DNA of 16,039 nucleotides from an uncultured Clostridia bacterium (lineage in GTDB: Bacteria; Bacillota; Clostridia; Oscillospirales; Oscillospiraceae), in NCBI GenBank assembly GCA_946184215.1, contig CAMHER010000021.1:1-16039 (forward strand), read 5' to 3'. The notes under the pieces are model-generated. The model worked only from the letters and a program-made list of their open reading frames with translations. It made no database searches and had not been told where the DNA came from. Below, in pieces: positions 1 to 6,607 of this stretch. How positions within the stretch are numbered: the first letter of the stretch is position 1; each line of letters begins with the position of its first letter. The position numbers and the translations under genes were made by a program.

Positions 1-60
1 TATCTTGTGCCTAAAACGGTAACAAAGCGGTAAAACATTCAACATCTTGTACATCCGGGG

Positions 61-88
61 TTGACTTAAAGTTCTCTTGTGGTATAAT
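61..88 (+). promoter_or_regulatory. sigma-70-type promoter of the leader/43-codon ORF/DUF2188 unit
   Basis: TTGACT (61-66) and a perfect TATAAT (83-88) are separated by 16 bp. Transcription would begin near 95. The first well-supported start codon is at 419, so the transcript has a leader of more than 300 nt. No activity data; the call rests on consensus match and spacing. Confidence 0.75.
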
Positions 89-94
89 ACGCGT

Positions 95-418
95 GAAAGC
101 GGACAGACGGTTTTTGATACTTGATGTGAGAAAAACGGATTCAACAACATCACATCAACGCTTCAGTCAAACCGGGTCTTCCGTTTGTCATAAAGAAGCG
201 CCTCACCTGGTAGCAACAGGCAAGGCGCACTTGGAAAAGCTGGGGTTGAGACCACCAACTAAACCATGGATAGTTATAGTTTACATGATGGCTCCGACTT
301 TTTCAAGAAAAAAACAGATTTGCCGAAAAAAATTTGCGCCAGTCTCTGTTTTCGAACGTGACAGCGCAGATCATTTGCCCGGTTCATCTGAAATCTGAGA
401 GAAAGGAGGAGCCTCAAC
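95..418 (+). ncRNA. long structured leader or possible small RNA (candidate)
   Basis: No convincing gene is seen between the promoter and 419. The stretch can fold: TTGATGTGA (121-129) pairs with TCACATCAA (150-158), and GCGCCT-CA-CCTG (198-209) pairs with CAGG-CA-AGGCGC (217-228) around a 7-nt loop. A 31-codon frame at 266-361 has no visible ribosome binding site. A GTG-started frame from 93 begins only five bases after the -10 box and looks non-coding. The leader could control the downstream genes or carry an independent RNA; the sequence does not decide between these, and it resembles no riboswitch class I recognise. Confidence 0.3.
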
Positions 419-550
419 TTGAAAAATGAGACAACAGAATACATCCTCATCTTCCGACCGTTCATTACCCTGCGGGATGGCCGTCGTCTTTGGGCGTACG
501 AACGTGGAAAGCGAGCCTTTGCATTCTGGGTTCCCCGGAAACGCTCATAA
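419..550 (+). CDS. small 43-residue basic protein, function unknown
   Basis: A TTG start at 419 lies a few bases after a strong GAAAGGAGGA ribosome binding site (401-410), and the frame runs 43 codons to TAA at 548-550. The product starts MKNETTEYILIFRPFITLRD and is rich in aromatic and basic residues, ending in WVPRKRS. It has no signal peptide or membrane segment. Similar short proteins of the form 'ILIFRPFIT..DG..LWA...G..AF' seem familiar to me from clostridial mobile regions, but I cannot name a family. It precedes the DUF2188 gene by 84 bp, probably on the same transcript. Its stop codon lies inside a 10-bp hairpin (539-561). The start is chosen on the ribosome binding site; function is unknown. 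Confidence 0.55.
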   Translation: MKNETTEYILIFRPFITLRDGRRLWAYERGKRAFAFWVPRKRS

Positions 551-561
551 GATGAGCGTTT
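539..561 (+). promoter_or_regulatory. perfect 10-bp hairpin over the stop codon of the 43-residue ORF
   Basis: AAACGCTCAT (539-548) pairs with ATGAGCGTTT (552-561) around a 3-nt loop. There is no uridine run after it, so a processing, stability or translational-coupling role is more likely than termination. Confidence 0.4.
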
Positions 562-570
562 GACACAAAT

Positions 571-624
571 AGGGGGGATCGGTGGTCTCACCCCTTTCAA
601 TTATCCAAATCTTTAATTGAAAGG
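571..624 (+). promoter_or_regulatory. hairpin that would sequester the DUF2188 ribosome binding site
   Basis: CCTTTCAATTA (593-603) and TAATTGAAAGG (614-624) form a perfect 11-bp stem with a 10-nt loop. The right arm contains GAAAGG (619-624), the ribosome binding site for the ATG at 635. An alternative pairing of AGGGG (571-575) with CCCCT (591-595) uses part of the left arm and would free the site. Two mutually exclusive pairings are what is seen; a switching role is inference. Confidence 0.4.
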
Positions 625-634
625 AAACTGAAAA

Positions 635-868
635 ATGGCAAGACAGACACACCACATTGTTCCGGCGGCAGACGGCGGTTGGAACGTAAAACGCGGAGGA
701 AGCACGCGTGCAAGTGGCCACTTTGAAACGAAGGACAAGGCCATTCAAGCGGGCAGAATCATCAGCCGAAATCAGGGTACGGAAATGGTGATCCACGGGC
801 AAAACGGCAGGATTCAGTCTTCGGATTCCCACGGGCACGATCCTTGTCCTCCGAAAGACAAAAACTAA
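635..868 (+). CDS. DUF2188 domain protein, 77 aa
   Basis: The product begins MARQTHHIVPAADGGWNVKR and carries the DUF2188 pattern: HHIVP, then GGWNVKRGGS.RASGHF.TKDKAI..GR.I, then TEMVIHGQNGRI, which ends a two-strand/one-helix unit. It is small, soluble and basic, with a His/Asp-rich tail (residues 64-77). The function of DUF2188 is unknown; members are short and common near mobile elements and in Firmicutes genomes. The ribosome binding site GAAAGG is 10 nt before the ATG and is buried in a hairpin. A strong terminator follows directly, so it is the last gene of the unit started at 61-88. Confidence 0.8.
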   Translation: MARQTHHIVPAADGGWNVKRGGSTRASGHFETKDKAIQAGRIISRNQGTEMVIHGQNGRIQSSDSHGHDPCPPKDKN

Positions 869-876
869 CTCATTGC

Positions 877-913
877 AACACTCACGCCATGGATTGTGGC
901 GTGAGTGTTTTCT
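877..913 (+). terminator. rho-independent terminator after the DUF2188 gene
   Basis: AACACTCACGCCA (877-889) and TGGCGTGAGTGTT (897-909) form a perfect 13-bp stem with a 7-nt loop, followed by TTCT. It lies 8 bp after the stop codon. Confidence 0.8.
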
Positions 914-1297
914 GCCTAAGAGAGGCGTTGGTTTCTTTGCTGCCTGAAGCAAAGGTCCTCGGTTTTTTATGGATGGGGACAATAGCTTTTTCGTCTTACC
1001 GCCCCAAAAACTGCATATATGCATTTCACTTTTTGACGCAATTCCGCAATGGCCGGATTGACCCCAATCTGACCCCAACGCGGTGAAAACTGTAAAAAAA
1101 CAATGAACTGACCGGTACATGAAAATGCTGATTTTTAAAAATAATGGACGAGAAATGATGCAAAAAAGTTATTGAAATTTGGAAGGGACTCTTCGAAGCC
1201 TTCTTCCCCTGCGACCCCGAAGTTGTTGCAGCGCAACGATTTCTGGATTTTTTATTTTTCTCACTGTCCAATAAAACGGGTTAACATAATGGGTGAA
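914..1297. other. AT-rich gene-free stretch
   Basis: I see no credible gene on either strand. The only structure noted is a short direct repeat, TGACCCCAA, twice at about 1058-1078 (the second copy after TC). Read on the minus strand it would spell a hydrophilic tail like those of some integrases, but no upstream gene supports that. The stretch lies between the terminator of the DUF2188 unit and the repeats beside the integrase pseudogene. Confidence 0.4.
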
Positions 1298-1371
1298 GTG
1301 CAACATTTATTTGCGCTCAGTTGCACCTATTTTCACCCGGCTGCGATTAAAATGTTGCACCATGTTGCACC
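1298..1371. repeat. cluster of GTTGCACC repeats beside the integrase end
   Basis: GTTGCACC occurs at 1320-1327, 1354-1361 and 1364-1371; an inverted GTGCAAC is at 1298-1304. The last two are part of a perfect tandem 10-mer, ATGTTGCACC (1352-1361, 1362-1371). GTGCAACATTT (1298-1308) and AAATGTTGCAC (1350-1360) are an 11-bp inverted repeat. GGGTGAA (1291-1297) also pairs with TTCACCC (1332-1338). The last repeat touches the integrase stop codon. Short directly repeated sites next to a tyrosine integrase gene are typical of arm-type integrase binding sites, so an attachment-site remnant is the preferred reading. Confidence 0.45.
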
Positions 1372-2348
1372 TACATCGCAGCTCGTATCTTGCCTGCTGT
1401 CTGCTTTCTGCGCTCGTTGCTCATGTAGTGCGTGTAGATTCCCAGCGTAATGTCGACGGTGGCGTGGCCGGCCAGATACTGCACCTCTTTGATGTCCAAC
1501 CCCAACTCAAACCATCAGGTGATTCGAGTGTGACGAAGAAGGTGAGGATGGCCCCTGAAGTCCAGTGTCCGCGCAACTAATTCGCGCTGGTTATCCTTGC
1601 GCTTCCCAATGGTGCGGCGATCGATCAGAGCCCAAAGGTTCCGGTACGAGTCGTAGGAATGGTGGCTGCCGTCCTGCTTTGGGAACACCCAGAGGGACTA
1701 ACTCTTGCATTCTTCCCTACGTAGTTCTTCCACTACGCTCCACGGAATCGGGATCGTCCGATGCGCATTCTCGGTCTTCATTTCCGTGTTGATCTCACCA
1801 AGGCGATTCTCCTCCGGGTAAACGATGCTGCGGTTGACCGTAATCATTCCTTCCTCGAAGTCGATGTCGCTCCACATCAAACCGAGCGCTTCGCCGATAC
1901 GAATCCCACTGGCGAGGAGAACCGATACAAGAAGATGTGCGCGGGTACCCTCGACCGCTTTGAGAAGTGCTGCTGACTGAGCCTCAGTCAGTGGCACTTT
2001 TTCACAGGGTTCAGCCCCACCGGCCTTGATGCTCTTGCTGATCGGCGTTCTGGGGATCATGCCGTTTTCCACGGCTACCTCAAAGATCGCGCGAGTGTAC
2101 TGAAGGACCTTCTTCTGCGTGGACTTGGAGTAGTCCTTGACCGAAGACATGAGCTGCTGGATGTGGATCGGCTTCACATCGACTACCTGCATGTTTCCCA
2201 AAACGGGAATGATGTACCGAGTCAGTGTGTTTCTAATCGTCTCTTCTGATCTCTTGTGCAGTTTCCCCTTTTTGTAGAGGATGAACCAGGCGTCGGATAA
2301 CTCGGAGAACGTTATCTTGCAGGAGATAGCCACTCCCATTTCAAACAC
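1371..2348 (-). pseudogene. tyrosine integrase pseudogene, in frame with two nonsense codons
   Basis: One frame runs 325 codons but is broken by TAG at 1698-1700 (codon 217) and TGA at 1515-1517 (codon 278). Domains are a SAM-like core-binding domain (about residues 12-105) and a catalytic domain (about 118-325). The catalytic set is present: R150 in SGIRIGEAL, K191 in MKTENAHR, H269/R272 in HPHLLRHT, H295 in YLAGHATVD and Y305 in GIYTHY. The usual N-terminal arm-binding domain is missing; the frame starts at a breakpoint beside a polymerase fragment. Integrases of this kind excise and insert conjugative elements and prophages. Two internal stops plus the lost N-terminus make it almost certainly inactive. 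No partner element genes remain. Confidence 0.85.
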
Positions 2349-2381
2349 ATTTATTGGTGTACGAATGAAATTTGAAATGGG
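2335..2381. repeat. 11-bp perfect inverted repeat at the integrase/polymerase breakpoint
   Basis: CCCATTTCAAA (2335-2345) and TTTGAAATGGG (2371-2381) are separated by 25 bp. One arm encodes the first residues of the minus-strand integrase remnant, and the other opens the polymerase-like segment on the plus strand. It probably marks where the two unrelated fragments were joined. Confidence 0.5.
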
Positions 2382-2718
2382 CGATATTGCCGCACGCTCG
2401 CTGCAGGATGAAGAATACTTCTACCGCGTTTTCGGCGTTGATGGAGAAATCATGATCGACCATGCCTGGGGCATTGAGCCGGTCACGATGAAACACATCA
2501 AGAGCTACAAATATGAGCTCCCGCACATTCACCCTCACGCATTTCGGTATACAGTTGCCTCCACTATGATAGCCGATGGAATTGACCTGGTGACAGCCGC
2601 AAGTGAGCTAGGCCATGCGGACGCAACGACAACAGCAAAAATATATGCACATCAGATAGCAGAGGCAAAAGCGAAGGCTGCAGAAGTCCGATCCAACGTT
2701 TTTGCAAGAGCAAGATAG
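2365..2718 (+). pseudogene. in-frame chimera: Y-family DNA polymerase scrap joined to tyrosine integrase C-terminus
   Basis: The frame from the ATG at 2365 gives 117 residues in two unlike halves. Residues 4-49 (EMGDIAARSLQDEEYFYRVF, then a stretch with IDHAWGIEPVTMKHIKSYK) match, from memory, the helix-hairpin-helix/thumb segment of Y-family polymerases (DinB/UmuC type) carried by clostridial elements. From about residue 50 the sequence is the end of a tyrosine integrase: HPHAFRYT (HxxR), SELGHADATTTAKIYAHQ with the catalytic Tyr, and a basic tail. The junction is near 2511. No ribosome binding site or promoter is seen. Both halves lack most of their parent protein, so I call it deletion debris, although the frame is open. 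Confidence 0.6.
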
Positions 2719-2892
2719 CAAGAAGGGCAGATTTTTCTGCCCTTCTACGCTACATAGACAATTATTATTTCTTGGTGATTATCCTTGTTATTTTTTGCCA
2801 GAGCAAGATAGCGCGAAGGGCAGGTTTTCCTGCCCTTCGCGCTACATATACAATTTTTTTTCCTGTTGTTTATCCTTGTTTTTCTTTGAATT
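2707..2892 (+). repeat. two tandem copies of a 92-93-bp hairpin unit
   Basis: Copy 1 (about 2707-2799) and copy 2 (about 2800-2892) both begin AGAGCAAGATAGC and share GAAGGGCAG..., CTGCCCTTC, GCTACATA.ACAATT and TTATCCTTG. Copy 1 contains the chimera's stop codon and the hairpin AGAAGGGCAG/CTGCCCTTCT (2721-2730/2737-2746). Copy 2 has a longer, perfect 16-bp stem at 2809-2824/2829-2844 with a TTTT loop. Copy 2's arm differences are paired on both sides, as expected if the stem is maintained. The hairpins could act as weak terminators or mRNA 3' ends. Confidence 0.65.
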
Positions 2893-2985
2893 GCGAGATA
2901 TATCCGCGTATAAAATCAATTCGGTTCACCCCTAATTCACCCCTCAGCAAAACTCGCTCAAAACTTTTCACCTCGAAAAGTTAAG

Positions 2986-3021
2986 AAAAAGACCGTTTTC
3001 TTATCGAAAACGGTCTTTTTT
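2986..3021. terminator. bidirectional rho-independent terminator at the end of operon A
   Basis: AAAAAGACCGTTTTC (2986-3000) pairs with GAAAACGGTCTTTTT (3006-3020), a 15-bp stem with a 5-nt loop. There is a T run on each strand. It can end minus-strand transcription from nagA and plus-strand transcription from the integrase debris. The 3022-3149 interval before nagA holds no gene. Confidence 0.8.
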
Positions 3022-3149
3022 AGTGGCCCGGGTGTTCATAACGGATTTGATGAACATGTGATCATTCCGGCAGCGTCACATTCGATTTTTCCAAGGACCG
3101 GGGTTACAAGAGGAGGGCGGAAATCGCAGGGCTGTGGGCTCAAGATGCC

Positions 3150-4280
3150 TCAATCAAGCTTCCCGCCGCCAAGATAGACGGCACGCAGCGCCAGCGTCTC
3201 GTCGCAAACCAGAAAATCGGCCCGTTTTCCCACGGCGATCGAACCGAAATGGTCGTCACAGCCAAGCTGCTTCGCCGGGTTGATCGTCGCGGCGCGGATC
3301 GCGGTATCACGGTCAATGCCGAAGGCGATGGCCTTGTGCAGGCAGTCAAACAGGGTCGCAGCCGAGCCGGCGATCGTGCCGTCGGCGAGACGCGCGACAC
3401 CGCCGGAGAGAAACACGTCCTGTCCGCCCAGCTCATACTGTCCGTCGGGCATGCCGCAGCAGCGCAGCGCGTCGGAGATCAGACAGATACGCCCGGGGAA
3501 AAGCTTGAAGGCCATGCGCACGGCGCTCTCGTGCACGTGCTGGCCGTCGCAGATCAACTCCGCATAGACGTCGTCCCGCTCCGAGGCCGCGCCGATCACA
3601 CCCGGCTTGCGGTGGTGGATGGACGGCATAGCGTTGTACAGGTGGGTCAGATGCCTCGCTCCTGCCTCGTACATAGCCCGCGCCTCGTCATAGGTCGCAT
3701 CGGTGTGCGCCGCAGATACGGTGCACAGCTCCGCCGCCTTCGCGGAAAAGTTAGCAGCCCCGGGCAGCTCCGGCGCGAGATCCACAATGCGGATCAGCCC
3801 GCCGCAGTCCTCGTACAGCTTCCGGAAAGCGTCAAAGTCCGGGTTCCGCAGATGGGCGGCGTTCTGCGCGCCCTTCTTTTTCTCGGAGAAAAAGGGGCCC
3901 TCCATGTTGATCCCGAGCAGTCTGGCACAGCCGGCGGGGGCCTCGTTGTGAAGCCGCCGGGCCGTTGTGTAGGCCTTCTCCAGCACCTCGTAGGGCAGCG
4001 TCATCGACGCAGGCGCAAAGCCCGTCACGCCGCAGCGCGCAAGAAAGGCCGCCATTTTCCGCAGCCCCTCGTAATCGCCGTCGGAAAAATCCGCGCCGGA
4101 ATTGCCATGGGTGTGGATGTCGATCAGCCCGGGGATGACATGAGCCCCGCCGAGATCGATACAGCCCTCCTCGCGCGCATCGGGCGGGAGGATCTCCGTA
4201 ATGATCCCATCTTCGACGCGCAGCGAACCGGGCGTGAATCCGCGTCCGTCAAGAAAGAGGACGCCGTTAGAAAAAAGCAT
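3150..4280 (-). CDS. nagA: N-acetylglucosamine-6-phosphate deacetylase
   Basis: This cytoplasmic amidohydrolase removes acetate from GlcNAc-6-P to give glucosamine-6-P, the entry to glycolysis or cell-wall synthesis. The 376-residue length is normal for NagA. Visible motifs are the metal-site HTHG (56-59), MEGPF with E127, metal ligands H192 (AAHTDA) and H213 (LTHLYNAM), the DGQHVH substrate loop (245-250), catalytic D270 in ISDAL, and the family C-terminal NPAK.LG..... GSI..GKRADFLV stretch. A GGGGGA ribosome binding site precedes the ATG. It is the last gene of operon A, 62 bp after the lyase gene, with a hairpin in between. NagB, the next enzyme, is not in the window. Confidence 0.95.
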   Translation of the reverse strand: MLFSNGVLFLDGRGFTPGSLRVEDGIITEILPPDAREEGCIDLGGAHVIPGLIDIHTHGNSGADFSDGDYEGLRKMAAFLARCGVTGFAPASMTLPYEVLEKAYTTARRLHNEAPAGCARLLGINMEGPFFSEKKKGAQNAAHLRNPDFDAFRKLYEDCGGLIRIVDLAPELPGAANFSAKAAELCTVSAAHTDATYDEARAMYEAGARHLTHLYNAMPSIHHRKPGVIGAASERDDVYAELICDGQHVHESAVRMAFKLFPGRICLISDALRCCGMPDGQYELGGQDVFLSGGVARLADGTIAGSAATLFDCLHKAIAFGIDRDTAIRAATINPAKQLGCDDHFGSIAVGKRADFLVCDETLALRAVYLGGGKLD

Positions 4281-4309
4281 GCTTCATTCCCCCTGAAAGC
4301 GATAATGCG

Positions 4310-4332
4310 ACCGCCCTGCAAAGCAGGGCGGT
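4310..4332 (-). promoter_or_regulatory. intercistronic hairpin between nanA and nagA
   Basis: ACCGCCCTGC (4310-4319) pairs with GCAGGGCGGT (4323-4332) around a 3-nt loop. There is no T run on the minus strand, so stabilisation or processing of the nanA 3' end is more likely than full termination. Confidence 0.45.
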
Positions 4333-4342
4333 ATGCCGTATT

Positions 4343-5251
4343 TTATGCGTATTTGGCAATGAGCGCGCGGATATCGGCAGCACATTCCCGTACGACGGGC
4401 ATGTCCTCCTCCTGCAGCGCATAGAGCGGGGCGCGCACACCGCCGATGTCGATCCCGCCGTTTTCACGTAGGATTCCCTTGATGACGGCGTACATGTTGC
4501 CCTTTGTCGAGCACATCTTATAGATCACATGGCAGCAGGCGTCCTGGATCTCGCGTGCCTCGGCGATCTTTCCCTCGCCAAAGAGCTGGTAGATCTTCAG
4601 GTAGAGCTCCGGCATCGCGCCGTAGGTGCCGCCGATGCCGCCGCCGGCTCCCGCGGCCAGGCCGGAGAGCAGCTGCTCGTCCGGGCCGTTGAAGACGAAG
4701 GCGCCTTCGTCGCGCCACATTTCGATGTCCTGGACCGGCATGGAGGAGTTCTTCACGCCGATGACGCGCGGATTCTTCAGCATCTCGCGCAGAAGCGCCG
4801 AGGACAAAGCCACACCCGCCAGCTGCGGGATGTTGTAGATCACGAAATCGGTATTCGGCGCGGCGGCGGAAATATCGTTCCAGTACTGCGCGACCGCATA
4901 GGGCGGCAGGTGGAAGTAGATGGGCGGGATGGCGGCGATCGCGTCGACGCCGAGGCTTTCTGCATGGGCGGCGAGCTCACGGCTGTCTGCGGTGTTGTTG
5001 CAGGCAACGTGGGCGATGATCACGATGCGACCCTTTGCCACGGCCATAACATTTTCAAGCAGGAGCTTGCGCTCGGCGACCGACTGGTAGATGCACTCGC
5101 CGGACGAGCCGCCGACATACAGGCCGGTCACGCCCTTGCCGATCAGATACTCTGTCAGCGCGCGGACGCGTTCTGGGGAAACTTCGCCCTTTTCATCATA
5201 GCAGGCGTAAAACGCCGGGAAGATGCCCCGGTACTTGTTTAAATCTTTCAT
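4343..5251 (-). CDS. nanA: N-acetylneuraminate lyase (DHDPS/NAL superfamily)
   Basis: Predicted to split N-acetylneuraminate into N-acetylmannosamine and pyruvate through a Schiff base. The 302-residue product is a TIM barrel with the superfamily signatures: carboxylate-binding GGSSGE (47-52), catalytic Y139 in IYNIP, Schiff-base K167 in GVKNSS, GPDEQ (189-193), and GGTYGAMPE (207-215). G189, D191 and E192 correspond to glycerol-chain-binding residues of sialate lyases, which favours lyase over dihydrodipicolinate synthase; context with nanQ, epimerase and nagA agrees. Its ATG directly follows the nanQ stop (TGAATG), with AAGGAG inside nanQ, so translation is coupled. A closely related aldolase on another 2-keto sugar acid cannot be excluded. 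Confidence 0.88.
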   Translation of the reverse strand: MKDLNKYRGIFPAFYACYDEKGEVSPERVRALTEYLIGKGVTGLYVGGSSGECIYQSVAERKLLLENVMAVAKGRIVIIAHVACNNTADSRELAAHAESLGVDAIAAIPPIYFHLPPYAVAQYWNDISAAAPNTDFVIYNIPQLAGVALSSALLREMLKNPRVIGVKNSSMPVQDIEMWRDEGAFVFNGPDEQLLSGLAAGAGGGIGGTYGAMPELYLKIYQLFGEGKIAEAREIQDACCHVIYKMCSTKGNMYAVIKGILRENGGIDIGGVRAPLYALQEEDMPVVRECAADIRALIAKYA

Positions 5252-5704
5252 TCAATTCTCCTTGACTCGGATTTTGAAAACGATGCGGGATACGCCCTTG
5301 GGAGTGTCGACGGCCATGCCGGGCCGGTGGGCGTCGCCGGGAAAGAGGACCAGAAAGCAGCCCGGCCGGAGAATCACATGCTCCTCCGCCTCGGCGGCGC
5401 CGCCCCAGTAGTCGCCGCGATGATCGCTCACGGATACGGCCTCCGACGAGGAAATATCCACACGCTCCTCGCCCCCGGCGAGCGTGAAGATATCCAGATA
5501 ACGCCGGTGATACTCATAGAGTCTCGTCTCATCGACGGAGCTCTCCACGTCAAAGCGCGTAACGTAAAGATCCTCGCCCTCGAGTTTCTGTGTCTCACTG
5601 CCGACTGTAGCGAGGAAGTCCGGTGTCAGCAGAGCAAGCGCCCGGTCAAGCCGGGGGTGGATGCCCCGGTAGAGCGGGGCATCCGACAGTTTGGCATAGA
5701 TCAT
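5252..5704 (-). CDS. nanQ: YhcH/NanQ/YjgK family (DUF386) protein, probable sialic acid anomerase
   Basis: The 150-residue product has the family's cupin-like fold and motifs: YEYHRRYLDI (63-72) with E64, H66 and D71 as likely metal ligands; GEERVDI (78-84); and FPGDAHRPG (121-129) with H126. Family member NanQ of E. coli speeds interconversion of sialic acid anomers so that the lyase receives its preferred form. The start at 5704 is fixed by AGAAGG overlapping the permease stop codon; an upstream in-frame extension in this reading frame lies inside the permease gene and is not real. Only 5 bp separate it from the upstream permease stop, and it abuts nanA. Confidence 0.9.
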   Translation of the reverse strand: MIYAKLSDAPLYRGIHPRLDRALALLTPDFLATVGSETQKLEGEDLYVTRFDVESSVDETRLYEYHRRYLDIFTLAGGEERVDISSSEAVSVSDHRGDYWGGAAEAEEHVILRPGCFLVLFPGDAHRPGMAVDTPKGVSRIVFKIRVKEN

Positions 5705-5709
5705 CCTTC

Positions 5710-6594
5710 TTATCCCTTCACAGCGCCCATCGTGATGCCCTTGGTGAAGTACTTCTGGAAGATCAGGAACACGACGATGATCGGGATCGCAGCCAGCGAT
5801 GCGCCGGCCATAATCAGGCCGTAGTCCGTCGAGTTCTCGGCCTGCATGGTCGCAATACCGAGCGAGATCGTCAGATTGGAGCTCGAGGTGAGCATGATCA
5901 ACTGCATGAAATAGTCGTTCCAGCTGTTGATGAAGGTGAAGATCGCGAGTGCGCCGACACCGGGCTTGATCATCGGGAACATGACGTCGGTGAAGGTGCG
6001 CCATTCGTTGGCGCCGTCGATCCGGCAGGCTTCCACCATTTCGGTGGGAATGCCCTCGGCAAACTGTTTCATCAGGAACACGCCGAAGGGCCAGCCGACC
6101 GTCGGCAGGATAACGGCCCAAATGTTGTCATACAGCCCCAGCGAGCTCATCTCGCGGATCAGCGGGATCAGAATGACCTGCTTGGGCAGCGCCATGGCCG
6201 CAACGATCAGCGAGAAGAGGATAACGCGGCCGGTGAAACGCTTCTTGGCCAGCGCATAGCCGGCCATCGCCGCGGTCGCGCAGGTCAGCAGCATGGCCAT
6301 GACGGCCATGAACACCGTGTTGATCAGCCAGCGGATCGCGCCGGGGATTGTCGGCCCGGTCAGAGAGCCGATCTGGAACAAGGGGGCGCTGCGCTTGGAG
6401 AAGAGGACCTGGAAATTGCGCAGCGTAAACTCCTCCGGCCACCACTGCGGCGTGGGAGAGTTGATCGCGGCGGGCGTCTTCAGCGCGCCGGTGACGATCC
6501 AGTACAGCGGGAAGAGGAACAGCAGCGCGAGGACGATGAGGACGACCAGACTGAAGATCTGGTATCCGCGGGAGCTTCCGTTACGTTTACTCAT
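5710..6594 (-). CDS. carbohydrate ABC transporter permease, MalG/CUT1 type
   Basis: 294 residues with an N-terminal membrane helix (about 11-35) and five further hydrophobic segments. The cytoplasmic EAA loop (EACRIDGANEWRTFTDVMFP, 188-207) is the site where the ATPase docks. The start at 6594 is chosen because AAGGAGG lies just upstream and the preceding in-frame codons are Ser/Arg shadow sequence over the other permease. It pairs with the permease ending 13 bp upstream. Together with the lipoprotein it forms a CUT1 importer, comparable to the SatABC sialic acid importer of pneumococcus by context. Substrate specificity is inferred, not visible. Confidence 0.92.
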   Translation of the reverse strand: MSKRNGSSRGYQIFSLVVLIVLALLFLFPLYWIVTGALKTPAAINSPTPQWWPEEFTLRNFQVLFSKRSAPLFQIGSLTGPTIPGAIRWLINTVFMAVMAMLLTCATAAMAGYALAKKRFTGRVILFSLIVAAMALPKQVILIPLIREMSSLGLYDNIWAVILPTVGWPFGVFLMKQFAEGIPTEMVEACRIDGANEWRTFTDVMFPMIKPGVGALAIFTFINSWNDYFMQLIMLTSSSNLTISLGIATMQAENSTDYGLIMAGASLAAIPIIVVFLIFQKYFTKGITMGAVKG

Positions 6595-6607
6595 TTCGTC
6601 CGCCTCC

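Noticed and set aside
93..398. GTG-started open frame of 101 codons after the first promoter
   Set aside because: It starts five bases after the -10 box with no ribosome binding site, its composition is not protein-like, and it crosses strong RNA stems.
1026..1085. Integrase C-terminal tail on the minus strand (GVRLGSI-like)
   Set aside because: No catalytic domain precedes it in any frame, and the nearby integrase ends in a different place.
1515..1764. UGA recoding as tryptophan (TGA within both the integrase and the AraC remnant)
   Set aside because: Several intact genes here, including nagA, nanQ and the binding protein, end in TGA, so TGA is a normal stop. The broken genes are better explained as pseudogenes.
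2707..2892. CRISPR array
   Set aside because: There are only two imperfect units, spacer-like segments are themselves similar, and no cas genes are present.
4293..4306. Catabolite-response (cre)-like sequence TGAAAGCGATAATG
   Set aside because: Its right half departs from consensus at several bases, and it lies between genes rather than at a promoter.
3249..4424. 391-codon plus-strand frame over nagA
   Set aside because: Antisense to nagA, with no recognisable domain.
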